Below, piece by piece: positions 5,934 to 6,012 of a stretch of 6,012 nucleotides of DNA. The notes below the pieces were generated by a model. The model did not search any database. It was given only the letters and a program-made list of their open reading frames with translations, and was not told the origin of the DNA. Location of the stretch: assembly GCA_030445875.1 (NCBI GenBank), contig JASUSX010000134.1:1-6012 (forward strand). The letters are read 5' to 3'. Position 1 is the stretch's first letter; every line of letters begins with the position of its first letter. Made by a program: the position numbers and the translations under genes. This stretch comes from Clostridia bacterium. GTDB taxonomy: Bacteria; Bacillota; DSM-521; Neomoorellales; Neomoorellaceae.

Positions 5934-6012
5934 TTAGATAATTAATTTCATCTTTTTAAGCCGACGCCAGAGGGTAACGCGGCTTATACCCAGGCGTTCT
6001 GCCGCCAATCTC
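5934..6012 (-). CDS. C-terminal end of a Fis-type HTH regulator, probably a sigma-54 activator (partial)
   Basis: Only the last 25 codons and the TAA stop (5936-5934) are in the window. They read RLAAERLGISRVTLWRRLKK followed by MKLII, the standard ending of the Fis-type helix-turn-helix at the C-terminus of NtrC-class sigma-54 activators: A-A-x-x-L-G-I-S-R-x-T-L-W-R-x-L-K. The recognition helix is about SRVTLWRRLKK. The sensory and AAA+ domains would lie to the right, outside the window, so its signal is unknown. It is encoded just upstream of the MmgE/PrpD gene in the same direction, separated by 111 bases, which makes it a good candidate local regulator of the carboxylate genes. Other Fis-HTH proteins are possible but less likely. 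Confidence 0.82.
   Translation of the reverse strand, partial: RLAAERLGISRVTLWRRLKKMKLII

Noticed and set aside
1..6012. tRNA, rRNA, CRISPR array, riboswitch or insertion sequence
   Set aside because: No repeats with regular spacing, cloverleaf-like segments, transposase motifs or conserved riboswitch cores were seen; the only long repeat is the edge fold-back.

Overview
The window reads as a bacterial catabolic and transport locus for di- or tricarboxylates, with every gene on the minus strand. Strong AGGAGG-type ribosome binding sites, frequent TTG starts, a Gram-positive-style lipoprotein signal on the solute-binding protein and a moderately GC-rich composition suggest a Clostridia-type Firmicute. 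Moorella and its relatives come to mind, but that is an inference from style and not a proven identification.

In the direction of transcription (right to left), the window starts with the last 25 codons of a regulator ending in a Fis-type helix-turn-helix, as sigma-54 activators of the NtrC class do (5934-6012). Next come an MmgE/PrpD-family protein (4443-5822), a DASS/SLC13-type anion permease (2874-4313), and a complete-looking tripartite tricarboxylate transporter set in the order tctC (lipoprotein receptor, 1710-2729), tctB (small membrane subunit, 1127-1615) and tctA (large permease, from 1125 leftward). The prpD-permease gap holds an AT-rich palindromic region, the permease-tctC gap a possible sigma-54-like promoter, and the tctC-tctB gap a perfect 11-bp hairpin. 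tctB and tctA are separated by one base and are probably translationally coupled.

The likely joint role is uptake of one or more carboxylates, by a high-affinity binding-protein system and by a single-component permease, followed by dehydration, decarboxylation or epimerisation by the MmgE/PrpD protein. The upstream regulator is a candidate controller. The actual substrate cannot be read from the sequence.

The left edge is abnormal. Bases 1-91 are an exact reverse complement of 138-228, so tctA runs into an antisense copy of itself after about residue 345 and loses roughly its last quarter to third. This looks like a fold-back (chimeric read or assembly) at a contig end, although a real inverted duplication cannot be excluded from sequence alone. 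The most interesting biology is the permease, which lacks the usual SNT sodium-site motifs of its family, together with the pairing of two unrelated carboxylate transporters around one MmgE/PrpD protein.
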